Source: Membranipora membranacea (lineage: Eukaryota; Bryozoa; Gymnolaemata; Cheilostomatida; Membraniporidae). Taken from it: 64,000 nt of DNA. The stretch spans positions 28,085,387 through 28,149,386 of the forward strand of contig OU612069.1 of NCBI GenBank assembly GCA_914767715.1, written 5' to 3'. A model generated the notes under the pieces. It did no database searches. It was not told the DNA's origin and worked only from the letters and a program-made list of their open reading frames with translations. Within the stretch, counting starts at the first letter, position 1; every line of letters starts with the position of its first letter. Below are positions 1 through 11,675 of the stretch, in pieces. Position numbers and translations under genes: made by a program.

Positions 1-1588
1 AGCATTGAGCATTTGCAACTGTTATCTTAAATTATTGTTACAGCTCTATTTATTCCAAAGGTCGATTAAATCAATTTTAATGCAATGTGAGAAAAGGACC
101 CCTAAAAAAACCTTGTTTTTCACGGACCAAATTTGTAGCGATACATGTTGGAAATAAAAAAATAATATTACAGTAGAATTTCATATTATTTCATCCATAT
201 ATCAATTCTGTACATGTGTGTTTGCCAATGGTGAATTTGTCAATCACTTTTCAAATTATCATTGTGATCAGCTAAACACCACCATAAAATGTAAAACAAA
301 ATAACATCAAAGTTAATGTTACATTAAGCTTACCACTAGTAAAATTGACTTTGTTGTACATTTTATTTGAAAAGGCCACAAAGCTGCGATAGCACTATTC
401 ACAATCAAATGTCAAAGCTGAAACTGGGACTTGCAACCAGATGAGCAGTATCTTGAAAAATCTAAGTTTAACAATTATTTTTGCTAAATTGATTAAAGTA
501 TCCATGGTCTTGATGATAATCACTTCAAATAATTCATTTAGTTGATATTATGTGGACGTGTTTTCAAAACTTTTGTCGTCTTTCACAGCCGGATTCTGTG
601 ACCATTAAAAAAGCAAAATCTTTGATCAGTTTACTAGGAATAGTTCAGAGGGTCCGTGTTTTTCAAATTATAAATTGAATGACTGCCGTTTCATGAAAAT
701 CAATAAAGTGTCTGATTTTCAGCAAAAATTATATATTGGACTAAAACTTAAAATAACCAACACTGAAAGCATAGATACACATTCATGTATACCAAATATA
801 CTAGTTTAAAGAAAAGAGCATCACAGTACAACGTGATACAGAATACATCAGGGTAGGTTCCAATAAACGATATGGGATAGATACAACAAACAGTGGTGGC
901 ATACCACTGCACAACAGACATGTCTTCAGCTAGAAACCATGAGTCAAGCGCTGTTTCGAGGCCTTCTCTAGTACAACCTTCTCATTGACTCTACAAACAA
1001 ATACTTGAGGTGCTTCATCGTTTGACTTTCCTTGACCTGAGCTCTGCAAACTTTCAAATCATTGATATCATTCTAAACTGTCCTAGTACGAGGAATATTA
1101 ATATTATGTATGTTGGAATTTGAGTGCTTTGGTATACTCAATATAGGCCTACGTTATTTTAATGTTTTTTTTTATTGAACAACCAAACATATCGAATAAT
1201 ATAAATTTGTATCTTTTTGGTCTTTTAGCAATAAATCAACACTGGTCTCTGATTAAAAGATAGATTATGGGTTAAATTTGGATTAGCGATAGTTGGATCG
1301 CAACAATAAGCAGCTATGATGTTTATGGAAACAGGATTGGTCATTGTTGTGTTTGACAGTCTAGTAGCTATATCTTTAACATATAAATGTATCATGGTAG
1401 CAAGGTAACTGAATTTATTGGCCCAATCAACTCCAACTTCACATTTGAAAATGAAAAAAAGATGCCTATAAATTCAAACATTCTTCTGCAGTTTTGAATT
1501 TGAATTCAATTGAATAAAAATCAAGCATAATTTAAAAAAGAAAAATTAACATTTACCTGCATAATTTCTGACTTTCAATTCTTGGTAG
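1..1588. other. Non-coding 5' flank of WSC copy 1
   Basis: AT-rich DNA without a convincing exon. From about 205 onward it aligns, with many small indels, to about 10,445-12,530 of this window, so it belongs to the first copy of the tandem duplication. An example shared block is 'TTTTCAGCAA' with flanking sequence near 717 and 11,760. The corresponding part of copy 2 holds a retrotransposon relic that is absent here. Confidence 0.55.
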
Positions 1589-3936
1589 ACGTCACACAAG
1601 AAGAAAGTTACATTGGATGTTATAGGGATGCTGTATCTGCTCGGGACCTGACTGGAGCATTAAGAACAAATTACTCTATTAAGACTGTAGACTTATGTCT
1701 AGTTTACTGTGCATATGAAGGTAGGTATTCTAACATGTGTAGATTATATGAGATACCTGACAAAATACTTTTCACTCTTTAATCAGATTCAAACTTGTCA
1801 CACATCGATTTATTAAATTCCCTGACAAAGCATTTTCATGTTGATCTCCGGACCGTTACCGTTACCTGGCTAGGATTCAAGTAGAATATTTTGTAATGCG
1901 GGACCCTGCCCTCTGAGATGGTTAAGCGGTATGCACATGGACCTTTAACTATTAGAGGTGTATATATATATATATATATGATCAGATTTTGCCACTGAAA
2001 TGCACTTAGTGAGATTAATATAACAAATGCAATAGACTTTCTATGATAATAATGTGAGACATGCAGCTGTCTCTTAGATGAATCAGGTGCCAATATTAGC
2101 CATGTTTAAATGCGGATATAATATATTTTTATGATGTCCAACAACATGCTTGCAATGCATATACGTCTTTGGAAGCATTCTATATAAAATTGGCTCCATA
2201 GATCTTCGAGATTGAGGGCAGCATGGATAACCCTTTAATCATTGTTAATAGTTTGTCTTGAAATTTCGTATTTAGAATAATATTCATAGTATGCAGGCAT
2301 AATACATCAATCATGTGAGCAGACGGACATTACACGCAACATAAATCTCAAAACATTGACATGTGGAAAAACAATTAAGTAAATGTCATAAAATAACTAT
2401 TTTAGGATACACATACATGGGCCTGGAGTACTGATATGTTTTTTATTGTGGTAATGATTATGGTAGATACGGAATTCTGAGTGAGAATGACTGCAATTCC
2501 AGATGTATCGGTAACTACAGCTGGGCGGTGAAAGTGTACTCTCGATATGGATACTTTATAGTAAGTATGATGGTAGTTCTGTCGCCTGATTGACAGGAGA
2601 ATTTTGTTATTAACGTCATTCTCAACACCAATAGAGTTGCATTGTACATAGTCTTGGAAATACAAGTATTATGAGATCAGCACAGACGTATGAGGCTGAG
2701 AATGCTCCACTGGTGTAGAGTCTGGATTCAGGCTACGTAAATCTCTCTTGAAATTTATCATGATAACTTTCAGACCCTAATGAACAGGCATCCAAAAATA
2801 AGAGGTGCTGATTCATGAAAATATATGCAGCAAACATATAATTTACATTTGTAATTTCAACCCTGTGACATAGTCAACATTTAAATCACTTTGTTTTTTT
2901 TCAATGGCATTATCTAGGAAAAATTAGGATTTTTAACGGTAAAAATGTACAAACGGGGGAGACAATCCTCCAAAGTCACGTTTCCACCCGTAGTTTGCAC
3001 CAGGTTACAAGGCGACCAGTTTGAAACTTTGAAAAATTTCTTTTTTACTCGAATAAAATTTCAGATTTCTTGATTTTAAAAATACTTTGAAAATTACAAG
3101 CTAAATAAAACATGAAAAAATTATGTTTATTTACCGGGTATACATGTTCAGATTTACTCATAGACAAGTCACATCAATAACACATGTTATACTGGCCGCT
3201 TATGACCACGTGTCCACTGGGTTTCTTCTTAAAACCAGAAATAGAGTACTGTGCAGGATTACCTTAAGAGGCAGCAGTATTCTAATTTTGTTACCAAGGA
3301 AGTAACAATTAGAGCTTACATCATCGCACTTTAACAAATATTTCTGTTCATTTGATATTCCACAAGTTGATGAAATATTATGCAATTGACAACGCCAACC
3401 CAAGGGAAAGCTTCATCATTGGAGGTTTCTATTTGCAGTGCAATATCATTCTTGCAGGATGCTTTCACAGTTTGCCACAGAGCAAATGAATGGAATAATA
3501 CAGCAATCATCATGATACAGACAACATTGCCTGTCCTTTGATTGTCTGTCTACTAAGTATATGGAGGTGATTTCCATACATGCCTCTGCTTAACATAAAC
3601 AACATTAAGGGCAAATTACTAGCAAGTTTATCTTGTTACTTCTATGAATGATATACACCTCCATTCTGTTCTGAATTTATATTATTCCATACACTAGGAG
3701 GTCCCAATGTCCGCACTGTTTTGGGAGAATCAACAAAGTATTGCACAATGATGGATGATAAGTCATGGGACTTTGGTATACAGTGGACCTACAACTGCTT
3801 ATTTGCTTCTGATACTCTCAGAATACAATCAGAGTTCAACCCAGCCAACTTCTCAAAACCTGGAGATTGTACATATGACTGGATTGAAGTTTTCCTCCCC
3901 ATAACTTGGATGTTAAATCTATCTGCATTTTGGTAA
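1589..3936 (+). pseudogene. WSC-domain gene fragment, copy 1 (stop in WSC exon)
   Basis: Three exon-like blocks match the copy-2 WSC exons in order and spacing: 1589-1720, 2406-2560 and 3698-3936. Block 1 has the WSC start (ESYIGCYRD, then RDLTGA and a paired cysteine) and ends at a GTAGGT donor. Block 2 begins in the right frame (YMGLEY) but has TGA at 2432-2434 where copy 2 reads Thr-Lys-Glu-Cys, and it has lost the TCGG cysteine near its end. Block 3 (GPNVRTVLGESTKYCTMMDD, then a Cys-rich stretch) is intact and ends in TAA at 3934-3936. All junctions are phase 1. WSC domains are small cysteine-rich carbohydrate-binding modules of surface or secreted proteins. No start exon is visible; it should lie upstream of the window. 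The damaged middle exon makes a pseudogene likely, though skipping of exon 2 would keep the frame. Confidence 0.7.
1960..1979. repeat. (TA)n microsatellite
   Basis: A short run of alternating T and A in the first WSC intron of copy 1. A longer (TA)n tract lies near 14,290 downstream of the copy-2 exons. Confidence 0.85.
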
Positions 3937-5768
3937 AATCAGCTGTGGCCCAATGATATATAAATAAACAATATTCATCTTAATTCCAGTATAATTTTGT
4001 GAACCATCATTTTGACATTGATCACACATTGTTTAAACATGGGAAATTGACAAAAACCTCATCAAAGATAAAGCTGCCAACAACCTTAAAGACTCTGATT
4101 GCCATGCCCAACTTTTCCATTAGGTACTACCTTCTCTTCATATGATATGCCTTGTTCAGGTCTTAATCTACATGCTTGAATGGTATCGAACTTGGCACTG
4201 TACGTTTATTCCCGGTCTCAACCTGCTCACCCGAGTGACATTGAAGTTCACATGTCAGGAAAATGGTCAACACATTGAATCAATTTTGTTTGAGGGTCTT
4301 TTCTGGTAATCATAGTGTACTTGGTGGCAGCTTCTTGTAACGAATTTAGTTTTTTTGTTTTGATATTTGACATGCATGGAGTGATATTTCCGCTTTATAA
4401 AAGAATACAATGAATTTGTTTCTTTTTATAAATGGAGATTATTTGTTTGACAATTAAGTGTTCAGCCGTATCAAGCATAAGTAACTGAATATGACCAAGT
4501 CCGTCTTGCCATTGCTATCACTAGTTCATGTAAATACTATACAAGAAACTATTGCTCCCTCCTCCCCTGAATAAAGGTTTATAATTACCTATAATTACAT
4601 TTCAAAGGCCACACAAAGATGTAAGCAATTGTCACCAGTAAGCTAGTTCTATAATAGTTTTGCAATGTTTTACAATTCTATGAACTCAGAGCATTGAGAT
4701 ATTCAGCCTTTACAGTCCGAGGATAAAGTGGCAGCTCGCTGGGCTTGCACCCTTCATCCCCCTCATGCATATCATAGAGGAGCAGACAATTTCTAACTTT
4801 TACCGAAATAACTTGAAAATCTACATAATTATATATCTTATAAAGTAACATTAGCATGTCTGATCTAATTTTCACAAATATATAAATAATGGTTACCAAT
4901 ATTCAATTCTTGCTTGGAAAATATTCATATTTATGTTTTTACCATCTCCAATGATCTTCTCTGGTTGACATTAGAAGCACGATAGAATGTTAGAACATAG
5001 CTGTTGTGAACTTTTTATGTATAGCTGACAGACCGCATTGGTCATATATTATTGCCAACACAAAGAGATTAGAGGGTTTTACATAATTAATAATTACATA
5101 ATATTTATCTAGACATTCTCATTATCTGAAATAAAGATAAATATAAATGGAACAGTACCTAGAGTTGGATTATTACTTAGTCTCATTTTTTGTGTGAATT
5201 GTTTGTCCTATGCATCACAAATTGATCTCATTTTGACTCAGGTCCTTTTTTCTTATCCTTTTATCATAGCAGCTTACTAATAATGTCTTACCTTGAGCTC
5301 AATATTCACACCGAGTTCAATCTTATTCTTTTTACATGGATCTGAAATACAACAATCAGCCAGGACCGTATGGAAAAAACTGCATCCTGCCTAACCTCGC
5401 TGCAGTATTTTTCTTAGAATTATTATTATTCATTTACTTAGTGCAAGGTTTTACTCTGTTAGCCACTTGTGCACTCATTTTATTTCATTATGTCAGTCTG
5501 TTTTGCTGGTAAATATTAAAAACTGAGTTTGATGCACTTAACTGTGATGAGAGACTGCATTATGATTATTAAGTCTGATGTTAGAGAAAGTTTCTTTTGT
5601 TTGTCTTTCACATGAACAAAGTTTGAATCTGAATATATAAATAGTTATTGTGCAGGGTCTTATGCATCTGCACTTGAAACTATCAGACACAAGGACATCT
5701 GCAGTTCTATAGATTCGGATGACTTAATCAGAAATACGAGCTTCTCAAAACAGAGAGTCAAACAGAAT
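3937..5768. other. Intergenic tail of duplication copy 1
   Basis: No convincing gene. Up to about 4,917 it aligns to 14,237-17,040. The stretch near 4,790-4,917 is the unoccupied counterpart of the site into which the 1.84-kb DNA transposon inserted in copy 2. From about 4,920 to 5,640 I see only AT-rich unique sequence. Confidence 0.6.
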
Positions 5769-6801
5769 ATGATATTTACTCGCTGTGCTCTGCTAGTTTT
5801 ACTTATCTATGGAATATTAGTATCCATCGGTGAGTAATAAAAAATTGTCATCTCTCCTTTAGATTATTATTTATTTGCGTTGGGGAGTACTTTGCGTTGG
5901 GGAGTACTTTGCGTTGGGGAGTACTTTGCGTTGGGGAGTACTTTGCGTTGGGGAGTACTTTGGCGAATAAATAAATAAATAAATGCTCCGCAACAAGCTT
6001 ATTGAAGGTTGCATTATCACAAAGAAAATATTCGGAACCCTAGCCTAGAGTTTACTTTATATAATTGGAATTTCAGATCCAATTTGCAATGTACTTGGCA
6101 ATCAGAAAAATATTACTTTCTTCAATAGGCTTATCAGCATGATTTTTTGTTCAGATGCTAATGCAGATGTACAGGAATATTTCATCAGGAAGCATGTTAA
6201 AGAAGGCTTCAGAGTGTACGACAGCAAGCCAATAAAGTCTCAGTTCAGGTGTGCTGTTATCTGTAAGAAGTCAGAGATATGCGCAGGGTATAGTTATGAC
6301 GGGAGCAACTGTAGCTTGTATCATCCTGCCTGTTCACTGGAGATGGTTGAGCAAGTAGTACTCATGAAAGCAGATGCACCAGAAATGGTTCAGTGCTGTA
6401 AGTTGTAGTTCACCTTCAGATAATGAGAAGGGGAAGATCATAAAGAAGATGGAATTGGCTGTATTGATTTAGAGCTCCGAAACAAGACTTGACTTCCTGC
6501 TTGTTTAAATGTATGTTGATTACTCAATAGGAAATATATCATAAATGTGCTAGTTATTGTTTGTCAATCCAGTTAAATTTCATTCAACCAATTGTATTGT
6601 GATTTTTCCCCCCAGATTTTGAGCAAGATGAAGGTTTGACAAGGAAGCAATCATCTTATCACCAAAATGATCAATGCTCCACTGAATGCTCCATCATAGG
6701 ACTCATAAGAACTTGTGAAGAAATGAACCCATGGACTGAAATCCACTTTCACTCTACATACATCGTCTGTCAAGTTACTCTGCGTGTCCGATCTCCACAA
6801 C
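5769..6801 (+). CDS. Secreted PAN/apple-domain protein, 5' exons
   Basis: Three coding exons with matching phases. Exon 1 (5769-5829) starts at ATG and encodes a hydrophobic signal peptide (MIFTRCALLVLLIYGILVSI) ending at a GTGAGT donor. Exon 2 (6155-6397) encodes a compact PAN/apple-like domain: FRVYDSKPIKS, then CAVICKKSEICAGYSYD, C-x-LY-x4-C, about 80 residues with six or more cysteines. Exon 3 (6616-6801) gives a further Cys-containing segment (CSTECSIIGLIRTCEEM) ending at GTATGT. Every junction is phase 1. PAN domains mediate protein or carbohydrate binding outside the cell. The 3' end is uncertain: exon 3 joins in phase either to an open segment at 8754-8917, which lies inside a hAT transposon, or to the WSC exons at 13,011-13,491. 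I favour a modular SP-PAN-WSC gene, since all exons are phase 1-1, but cDNA is needed to settle it. Confidence 0.7.
5877..5961. repeat. 17-bp tandem repeat, 5 exact copies
   Basis: Five identical head-to-tail copies of GCGTTGGGGAGTACTTT in intron 1 of the PAN-domain gene. The array is bracketed by ATTTATTT-type sequence on the left and AATAAATAAAT on the right, forming a weak inverted flank. The copies show no divergence, so the expansion is recent or an assembly feature. Confidence 0.95.
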
Positions 6802-7302
6802 GTATGTTTTATTTTCTCCTAATTTTACTCTGAAAAATCATCAAATTGAAACAATATGGCAAACCTTCATTGTTTCTATATAATATGCAATTCTGATAAT
6901 TAAATATGCTTTGGAGACACTGTCCTGTGTGAAACCAAATAATGCACAGGCAGTTGGTTTGGAACGCCCCTACGGTCCCCAACTACATTGGGGTTAGATT
7001 TTTTGGTGTTTTGAAGACCCGACCCCCCATCATCAGCGTTGGGGTGGGCTTAATTGTATTTAATGACTATTATGATCCATCTTTCTTCTTTTGCCTCGTG
7101 TTCTCAAGGACTGTCACTAGGGAAGTTTAATTAAATTTAATTGAAAGAAATGATAGACCGCGAATCTTTTGTTTAAAGCAGGCTACCTCAATTCACATAC
7201 TACCCACCAGCAAAATTGATTTGTTCTGTGTTCATCTGGAATTCAACCAGGTCAATAAAACATCATAGTTTAAAATTCACACATTTTCAGTATGCTATGG
7301 GT
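6802..7302. other. Intron sequence without recognised features
   Basis: Sequence after the GTATGT donor of the PAN gene. Short open stretches are present but have no recognisable domain and no splice context. I see no gene or repeat structure here. Confidence 0.4.
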
Positions 7303-8255
7303 TTGTTTGACTCTGTTCTTTTTTTTATTTTGGCCAGAGCAAATTTCAAGCTCAGTGGTTTTCCAATGAGTGTCCTTTCTTTTATTTCACCCTTATGTTA
7401 TTCAAATCTTGAAAATTGCTTTTTAATGTTCAATCCTTCAAGACAAAAAGGTATATTAACTCCAACAGATTCTACCGTGGATGGTCTCCTAACTAATAGA
7501 TTTAACCCACTGGTTGTGCGGATGGATGAAACAGTGTGGATGTATAGCCTAGGCTAGTTGAAGAATTCAAGCTTCTCTCTCTCATTCTTACTCTCTCATT
7601 CATCCATTCATTGTTACTACTTGATCCACTCTAGGAGAAGACCAGGCAGACCTGCCAAGTCTCACGATTTTGACGTGAGACTCACGATTTTCCCCCTTTT
7701 CTCACAATTCTCACGCTCATCTCACGACTTTCCCCCTTTCACCTGCTTCAAAAACTTCTCTGCTGCTTATGGAAGTCGTTTTGACAATCTGACATTAATT
7801 CCTTGAGTCTCTCAAGTTTGTTTTCTTTTTTGTATGTTGATTTCCTGTCTAGCTCTTTTAGTGAGCCAAGCTCAACCTTTTGTTTAAGTGATAAATTTGT
7901 TTCTATTGGGTAGCGCTATGTTCAAAAGCCAATAAACTATCAGCTAACTTTGGTGATATTTAAAGTGCTCAGCTCTCTGATTTCAGAATTCTGAATTTGT
8001 TGTAAGCTGAATAATTTAGACACTAGACAGAAGGTAAAGCAACATTAGCAAAACAACAATGCCAAAGAAATATGTCAAGTTTAACAAAACAAACAACAAT
8101 AAGTTGGAAAAATATTTCAAGAGAGCCACAGAAGACTCTGCTAGTAGTAGTACAACAAGAAGCACAACTGCTCCTCCTGCCTCAACATCTGCATCAACCA
8201 GTACTAGCAGATACTAGCAGTAACAGTAGTCTTCCTTTGAATAGTTTGAAATGCC

Positions 8256-8456
8256 TAGCTCTGTTTCAATCACAGACCTGATTCCATAAATGGCTAGCAG
8301 ATTTATTCGGTCTCTGGGTCTTTTCTAAATTTTTCAGAATATTCTCAGTATTAGGTAGCTCTGTTTCAATCACAGACCTGATTCCATAAATGGCTAGCAG
8401 ATTTATTCGGTCTCTGGGTATTTTCTAAATTTTTTCAGAATATTCTCAGTATTAAG
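8256..8456. repeat. 100-bp tandem duplication inside the hAT element
   Basis: Two near-identical units begin at 8256 and 8356 (TAGCTCTGTTTCAATCACAG...), differing by a C/A substitution and one extra T. The copies are too similar to be as old as the repeat flanking the element, so the duplication is internal and later. Confidence 0.9.
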
Positions 8457-8753
8457 TAGTAGTTCTCATTATTATAAACAAGGTTATAACCACCCAAGCT
8501 ATTATTTTGGCATGGCCTGATTACGAGACAAATGTACTTGTTCCGTCAGAGACAGAAAATTGTTTTATACATGTATATGGATATATGGATTTTCTTTAAA
8601 TCCCAATGCATAACAAAAGACATTATGATACGGTGTCGGTATGTGAGACACAGTGTGTACAGTACAATAGAATAAAATATTACTGGCATACCTACAGTTA
8701 GGCATTGTGAATGTAAACAAGTATCCATGTGACGAATTCATTATTTCTTTTAG

Positions 8754-8917
8754 TGCTATTTGATGTCTCAACTGTTCATGTCTCACCATTCAATATATCA
8801 CGTCTTATCAAGCGTCTAGAGCTGCATCTCCACTCTGCGTCCACCTCACCATCAAAACCCTCACACTACATACCATGTTGTGTTACAAACCCGCCAGTTA
8901 CTGTTGGTACCAATTAA
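8754..8917 (+). other. Possible exonised segment of the hAT element (alternative 3' exon)
   Basis: A pyrimidine-rich tract and TTTTAG precede an open segment of 54 codons ending in TAA. It is in phase with the donor of the PAN-gene exon at 6801 (one base, then two). The predicted peptide (LFDVSTVHVSPFNISRLIKR, then a Ser/Pro-rich tail with CC) has no recognised domain. It sits wholly inside the hAT element, so a match in phase could be chance (one in three). Transcript evidence would decide. Confidence 0.3.
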
Positions 8918-10120
8918 CTCACATGAAAGTGCATAATTCACTTTCAGGCAGCAACTTAACATGCTCAAATGTGGCAGCCTAGCATAATTTGTTGGCCTAT
9001 ACCATGCACTAGGGGCTTCATATTTTACCCCGAAGAGCAGTTTTGACGTGCGATTTTTGTCCCTAACAGCAGTTTTCACGCGCAATTTTTTCCCCTTTTC
9101 CCAGTCTCACTCCATTTCCCCCCTCAGGGGTTGGCAGGTCTGAGACCAGGGGCACTGTTCCCTATTGAATTTCGATTGATAGACTGCATCCACTCACTCA
9201 TCTTCATCATCATCACCATTATCACTTTCATCATGATCATCATTTAACTAGTCCCCTTTGTGACTGATACAACAGTTTTGAACATTTGAAACCACGCTAG
9301 GCGTAGGTGGTCTTAATGGGATTGGACTTGAAATTGCACCATGGCAAGCGAGTTTCGTCCAACATTCAAAAGCTAAGCAGCAAGGTAACAAAGGGAATAT
9401 TACATGTATAATAAATTGCATAATTTCAAAGTGGATATATATATTGCTCGCCTATTTGACTCTGTTCTAAAGCAAATTTCAACCTCAGTGTTCCTGCAAT
9501 GAGTGTCATTCCTTTTCATTTCAGCCTTCTCACATTTATTAAATATAAATCCGAAAAAATCTCTTTTTAATATTCAATTTTTCAAGACAAAAAGGTATAT
9601 TAACTCTGACATATTCTACCGTGGATGGTTTGCTAACTAATAGATTAGGCTTACTGGTTGGGCGGAGGGATGAAACAATGTGGCAGTGTAGCCCGGGCTA
9701 GTTAAAGAATTCAAGTTTCTCTCTCTCATTCTTACTCTCTCTCTCACTCATCCACCCAACCATTCATTGACCCACACTACGAGTAGTCCAGGGTCAACTG
9801 TTCCCTATTTAATATCGATTGATAGACTGCACCCACCCACTCACTCATATACATCATCATCATCCTCATCATAAACATCACCATTAACACAATCGCTATT
9901 TTCATCATGATCATCATTCAACTGGTCCTCTTTGTGACTGATACAACAGTTTCGGAAATTTGCAACCACACATAGGCATAGGTGATCTTAGTGGGATCGT
10001 ACCGTAAATTTCTCCATGGCAAACATGTTTCATCCAGCATTCGAAAGCTAAGCATCTAGATAACAAAGGGAATATTACATGTATAATTAATTGCATAATT
10101 TCATTTTGAAGTGGATAGAT

Positions 10121-10929
10121 ATTGATCTCCTATCTGAACGATTTCCAAGCCCAGCTATCTCCGGTGACAAGCCGTTGGCCTGAGTTATTTGGGATACAGA
10201 GTTTAGGTAACAACAATTTCCTCTCAGTACAACTGTGTTCAGACGCTGAGTAGGCAAAAATATAAAGATTTTAAACACCCATAACACTCTATGATTTCAG
10301 AGAAATAGTAGTTTGATAACAAAAATTTTACAATTTCTTGATCTTTGATCTTGATGAATTCGGAATAAAAGATAATAGTATTTGATTCTTAAATAGAAGG
10401 AATTCTATCAACTACTGGCTTCTGAATTTGTGCAACTTGTGCTACAAAAAACTGTACATATGTTGTTTTGTAATACCTGTTAATAATAAATTATTATTAT
10501 CGACATAATTTCCACTGCTGCATTTGCCAATCACTTATGAGTTATCATTGTAATCAGCTAAGAGCTACCACAACAGAATACAATTATATACAAAGTTGAT
10601 GTTTCGTCAGGATCTTCATTAGAATGATTAATTTTTTTCTTCAATTTATCTGAATAGAGCCAGAAACCTGCGATAGCGGAATTTACAATTGAATCTCAAA
10701 GCTCAAATTAGGACTTTCTGCCAGTTGATGATTTTTTTGAAAACCCTAAGGTTATTAAACTTGACAATTTGATTAAAATCTCCATTACCTTGATTATAAT
10801 CAGCTGAATAATAATTATTTATTCAGTTTCTATTATGTGAATATGTTTTCAAAGCTTTTGCAAAATTTTCAGCTTGTGCCGCAGTCTTTCACAGCAGAAT
10901 AATGTCACAATTAACAAAGCTAAACTCCT
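10121..10929. other. Start of duplication copy 2, non-coding
   Basis: No gene is seen. From about 10,445 the sequence aligns to about 205-620 (for example the CTGCGATAGC block near 10,669 and 383), marking the left part of the second copy of the tandem duplication. Confidence 0.6.
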
Positions 10930-11675
10930 ATTAAATTCCTCAAATCATTAAACATTAATTAAGAGAGACAAGCCAAAACTAAACTCCTTGGTTATATGAT
11001 ACGCAACACACTTTCATGGACTGATCATGTTGAATATATTTGAAAAAAGCTAAAGGCTAATCTTGTACTTTTTCAGCAATGCAGATTTTGTATTGGAAGG
11101 AAAGCGGCGATGACCTTTTACCACCATTTCATTTTCTGTTATCTAATCTATGGTATTCATATTTACTATAACGTAGCCCCTGCTCACATAACAAATCAAA
11201 TATTTTTACTGCAGAAGCGGGCTTTTAGGATTTTTCAAGATCATGAAATCTTCTCCCCTTACCACAGCTTGCCAGTTATTTCTCTGCCATTTAGGCTATA
11301 CAATACTTAATATGTTGGCTTCATGCTATATATGTGAGCAGTTTTCATTTAATATACATCGTTTTCAGATGAGAGACAGGCATTATCTGAAACCTCCATC
11401 GAACAATTTTCTTTGCAATCTTTCTATAATTTTCAATAGCCTTCCGCAACATATCAGGTCTGTAAACAATTTAAAGTTATTCCGACAATACGCATTCATG
11501 TATTACATGTCTAAGACATAACCATTTTCATTCTTAGTCTTTATCTTCCATATTTCTTCGTTATTTATTTATTCCATATTTACTTATTTTGTTTTATCTT
11601 GGCACAATAGGAAGAACATCATTTTAATGATGAAGATTGCTTGTCAAGAAACGTTTAAAAAAAACAAAAAAAAAC
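10930..11675 (+). mobile_element. Non-LTR retrotransposon relic (3' end of reverse transcriptase ORF)
   Basis: Frame-broken coding sequence with hallmarks of the C-terminal part of an endonuclease/RT-type non-LTR element: LGYMIRNTLSWTDHVEYI, then FYHHFIFCYLIYGIHIYYNV, LLQKRAFRI, and at the end SIIFNSLPQHIRSVNNLKLF. It closes with an A-rich tail at about 11,655-11,672. The insertion is missing from copy 1 of the surrounding duplication (about 620-650), so it came later. The same family appears on the minus strand at 51,600-52,806. The element is 5'-truncated, as usual for such retrotransposons, and cannot be active. Confidence 0.8.

Larger units (their letters stand above)
7647..9142 (+). mobile_element. 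hAT-type DNA transposon, 1,496 bp, with 8-bp target duplication
   Basis: The left end begins CAGACCTGCCAA and the right end is TTGGCAGGTCTG, a 12-bp perfect terminal inverted repeat typical of hAT ends (CAG...CTG). The 8-bp AGACCAGG lies immediately outside both ends (7639-7646 and 9143-9150), the target-duplication length of hAT transposases. Subterminal regions are rich in CTCACG/CGTGAG motifs. Internally, an ATG at about 8,059 opens a short reading frame (MPKKYVKFNK, then KLEKYFK and a Ser/Thr-rich tail) ending in TAG, perhaps a transposase N-terminus remnant. No catalytic core is present, so the element is non-autonomous. The paralogous unit B (about 9,790-9,800) preserves an unoccupied site. 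Confidence 0.9.
7303..10120. repeat. Tandem 0.67-kb repeat, first copy split by a hAT element
   Basis: Two direct repeats. Unit A runs about 7,303-7,646 and resumes at 9,143-9,447. Unit B runs about 9,451-10,120. Shared landmarks are TTTGACTCTGTTCT, AAGACAAAAAGGTATATTAA, ACTGTTCCCTATT, a TCATCATCA-rich stretch and GGGAATATTACATGTATAAT. Unit B is uninterrupted and preserves the empty integration site of the hAT element that divides unit A. Open stretches inside these units are in repeats and are not genes. Confidence 0.85.

Noticed and set aside
7216-7806. Two adjoining + strand open frames of 113 and 82 codons
   Set aside because: They fall in a direct repeat whose second copy does not keep the frame, and the second frame runs into the hAT element end.
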